Assembly: GCA_019417865.1 (NCBI GenBank)
Contig: DYCW01000304.1
Coordinates: 1 to 7,313 of the forward strand
Reading direction: 5' to 3'
Source: Ruminococcus sp.
Lineage (GTDB): Bacteria; Bacillota; Clostridia; Oscillospirales; Ruminococcaceae
DNA length: 7,313 bases
Shown here: positions 6,039 through 7,313 of the stretch, one piece after another
Layout of the letters: each line of letters opens with the position of its first letter
Position numbering within the stretch: position 1 is the first letter of the stretch
Position numbers and translations under genes: made by a program
Notes under the pieces: generated by a model
Databases searched by the model: none
The model's input: the letters and a program-made list of their open reading frames with translations, nothing else
Told to the model about the DNA's origin: nothing

Positions 6039-6076
6039 CTTGGGAAAACCTTTTCTGAACCATTCGGCGAATTTCC
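6039..6076 (+). repeat. Degenerate head module of the dispersed repeat, touching the nadC 3' region
   Basis: The string TGGGAAAACCTTTTCTGAAC followed by CATTCGGCGAATTTCCGC resembles 2003-2036 (GGAAACTCTTTTCCAAGCGG, then TTCGGCGAATCCGC) and, less closely, 7009-7043. The likeness is about 30 bases with gaps and was judged by eye. It ends about 10 bases short of the nadC stop codon. The triple-hairpin part does not follow here, so it would be a solitary or decayed module. Confidence 0.4.
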
Positions 6077-6085
6077 GCATTTCTT

Positions 6086-6934
6086 TTAATCCTTCGCCGT
6101 TTGTATCCGCATCGAAATATCAAAACACTTCACGGAATGCGTCAATGCTCCGAGTGAAATAATATCCACACCCGTTTCTGCAACGGCACGGATATTCTCC
6201 TTTGTCACATTCCCCGATGCTTCAAGCAGCACCTTTCCGTTTGTTATGGCAACCGCCTTCTGCATCTCCTCACAGCTCATATTGTCCAGCATGATAATAT
6301 CTGCACCGGCTGCCAGTGCCTCTTCCAGTTCTGCCAGCGTCCGCACTTCCAGTTCGATTTTTACCATGTGTCCAATCTTCTTCCGCAGTGCCTGCACAGC
6401 ACCTGTAATACTACCGTATGCATCAATATGGTTATCTTTCAGCATGGCACCATCTGATAAATTGTAACGGTGATTTTTGCCGCCGCCAACCGTTACCGCA
6501 TACTTTTGCAGCTGCCGCAGACCGGGCAAGGTTTTTCTGGTATCCGTAATCTGTGCCCGTGTACCCGCAACCAGTGCCACACATTCTGCCGTTGCCGTTG
6601 CAATCCCACTCATGTGCTGCAAAATATTCAGTGCGGTTCGTTCCCCTTTGAGCAATGTGCGGGTGCTGCCCTTCATCATGGCGAGAATGTCGCCCTTCTG
6701 GACCGCTTCCCCATCCTTCTTGAGAATTTTCATCTCCACATTGCCGCCTGCCAGTTCAAAGACACGCTTGGCAATGTCAATGCCGCACAGCACGCCGCTG
6801 TCCTTGGCAATATAATATGCCTCAGATGTGTGGCTGTCATCCAGCAGGTAATCGGTGGTGACATCGACATAGTGAATATCTTCTTCCAGTGCCGTGGTGA
6901 TGATTTTGTCAATATAAAATGGCTGTAACATCAT
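6086..6934 (-). CDS. nadC: Nicotinate-nucleotide pyrophosphorylase (carboxylating), quinolinate phosphoribosyltransferase
   Basis: NadC condenses quinolinate with PRPP, releasing CO2 and pyrophosphate, to give nicotinate mononucleotide in de novo NAD synthesis. The 282-residue length is typical. Visible signatures are GERTALNILQHMSGIAT (97-113), the substrate-binding TDTRKTLPGLR (130-140), GGGKNHRYNLSDG (150-162) with H155 and R156, MLKDNH (164-169), the barrel strand IELEV with E195, MLDN (215-218), LEASGN (237-242) and the phosphate-binding ISLGALTHS (259-267). I chose the first of two ATGs (6934), since AAGGAGG (minus strand, 6950-6944) is 9 bases away, against 12 for the second. nadA and nadB are not adjacent on either visible side, so the usual nadBCA cluster is split or the partners lie elsewhere. 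No operator I can name is evident. The gene converges on the kinase gene. Confidence 0.95.
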   Translation of the reverse strand: MMLQPFYIDKIITTALEEDIHYVDVTTDYLLDDSHTSEAYYIAKDSGVLCGIDIAKRVFELAGGNVEMKILKKDGEAVQKGDILAMMKGSTRTLLKGERTALNILQHMSGIATATAECVALVAGTRAQITDTRKTLPGLRQLQKYAVTVGGGKNHRYNLSDGAMLKDNHIDAYGSITGAVQALRKKIGHMVKIELEVRTLAELEEALAAGADIIMLDNMSCEEMQKAVAITNGKVLLEASGNVTKENIRAVAETGVDIISLGALTHSVKCFDISMRIQTAKD

Positions 6935-7168
6935 GTTGGAGTGCCTCCTTCGTGAATGATTGGATGTAAGCGATCATACCGCACGGAAATCAATTTTTGG
7001 ATTTTTTTGGAAAACTTGTCTGAATCGTCCGGCAGATTCGCTACGCTGTCTGCCTGTGCCCGCTGCCCGCCCTGTTCTGCACCTCAATTTGCAGTCTAAC
7101 TACACGAAATTTTTGCATTTCGTACCGTTTTGTTTTTTTCAGATGGCGGACAGCGATATCTTGTTTCT
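6935..7168. other. Gene-free region upstream of nadC
   Basis: It holds the nadC ribosome binding site and, on the minus strand, a TATGAT hexamer (complement of 6973-6978) that could be a -10 box, but no well-spaced -35 box. Bases 7009-7055 resemble 2003-2053 and look like the head module of the long repeat. An A/T-rich hairpin ACGAAAT-TTTTGC-ATTTCGT (7104-7123) is followed after a short gap by a T-rich run ending near 7139; as a plus-strand terminator it would be weak. I see no gene. Confidence 0.5.
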
Positions 7169-7313
7169 CATCCATTAACCCATTCCAACTCGTTTGCTCT
7201 GCAAAGGGCAGCTTGCCCTCTGCCCCTTCCCTTTTGTCGGCTATGCCGACATTTCCCCACACTGTGGGGAATAACTCCTCGCCAAGCTGAGCCAGCTTGA
7301 CCGCAGTCGCCTG
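7169..7313 (+). repeat. Long dispersed repeat copy B: triple hairpin plus core, cut by the window end
   Basis: This is the partner of 2248-2392, in the same orientation, with five mismatches all within the first 36 bases. One of them (A for G near 7204) falls in the first hairpin stem and breaks a pair. The second and third hairpins (7235-7251 and 7253-7271) are unchanged, as is the CAAGCT-GAGCC-AGCTTG palindrome and the core (7289-7311). By analogy with cluster II the element should continue beyond the window into the GCCC-TTGA-GGGC and GCGGCG-ACT-CGCCGC units. Confidence 0.9.

Noticed and set aside
7104..7139. A/T-rich hairpin followed by T-run as an intrinsic terminator
   Set aside because: The stem has only 7 weak pairs and the T-run starts several bases later; no plus-strand gene ends there.

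Overview
This is a chromosomal window from a Gram-positive anaerobe, most likely a Ruminococcus-like member of the Oscillospiraceae/Ruminococcaceae. The evidence is indirect: Firmicutes-type AAGGAGG ribosome binding sites, a Clostridia-style OmpR-family two-component pair whose kinase carries a Thr/Pro-rich extracellular linker (a habit of ruminococcal surface proteins), and consensus TGTTTCACGTGAAACA parS sites of the kind bound by Spo0J/ParB. I cannot assign a species from the sequence alone.

Layout from left to right. Bases 1-297 are a tandem run of a hairpin-forming intergenic repeat. A perfect parS palindrome (301-316) follows, then a translationally coupled RNA-modification operon: a TrmN6/YfiC-type tRNA adenine-N6 methyltransferase (342-1085) and RsmI, the 16S rRNA C1402 2'-O-methyltransferase (1082-1933). 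A 690-base gene-free stretch (1934-2624) holds unique structured DNA and then the second repeat cluster. Next are a PHP-family histidinol-phosphatase-like gene (2625-3398) with its own terminator, a response regulator (3607-4284) and its overlapping sensor histidine kinase (4281-5930). A terminator that looks bidirectional (5949-5995) and a second perfect parS (6011-6026) lie in the convergent gap before nadC (6086-6934, minus strand). The window closes in a third copy of the repeat (7169-7313), which runs off the end.

How it fits together: the coding genes are housekeeping or regulatory, with no phage, transposase, CRISPR or defence gene. The main points of interest are in the non-coding DNA. 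First, two exact parS sites about 5.7 kb apart suggest the window lies in the chromosome-partitioning, origin-proximal domain; in Bacillus subtilis the trmN6-rsmI homologues (yabB-yabC) also lie near oriC, which agrees. Second, a modular dispersed repeat built from short hairpins, many with 3-base loops, flanks the gene blocks. It is always in the same orientation here, and two copies about 4.9 kb apart are almost identical over 145 bases. Third, the sensor kinase has an unusual Thr-rich then Pro-rich extracytoplasmic stalk. I see no obvious new multi-gene system; the repeat family and its closeness to parS are the best candidates for something undescribed.
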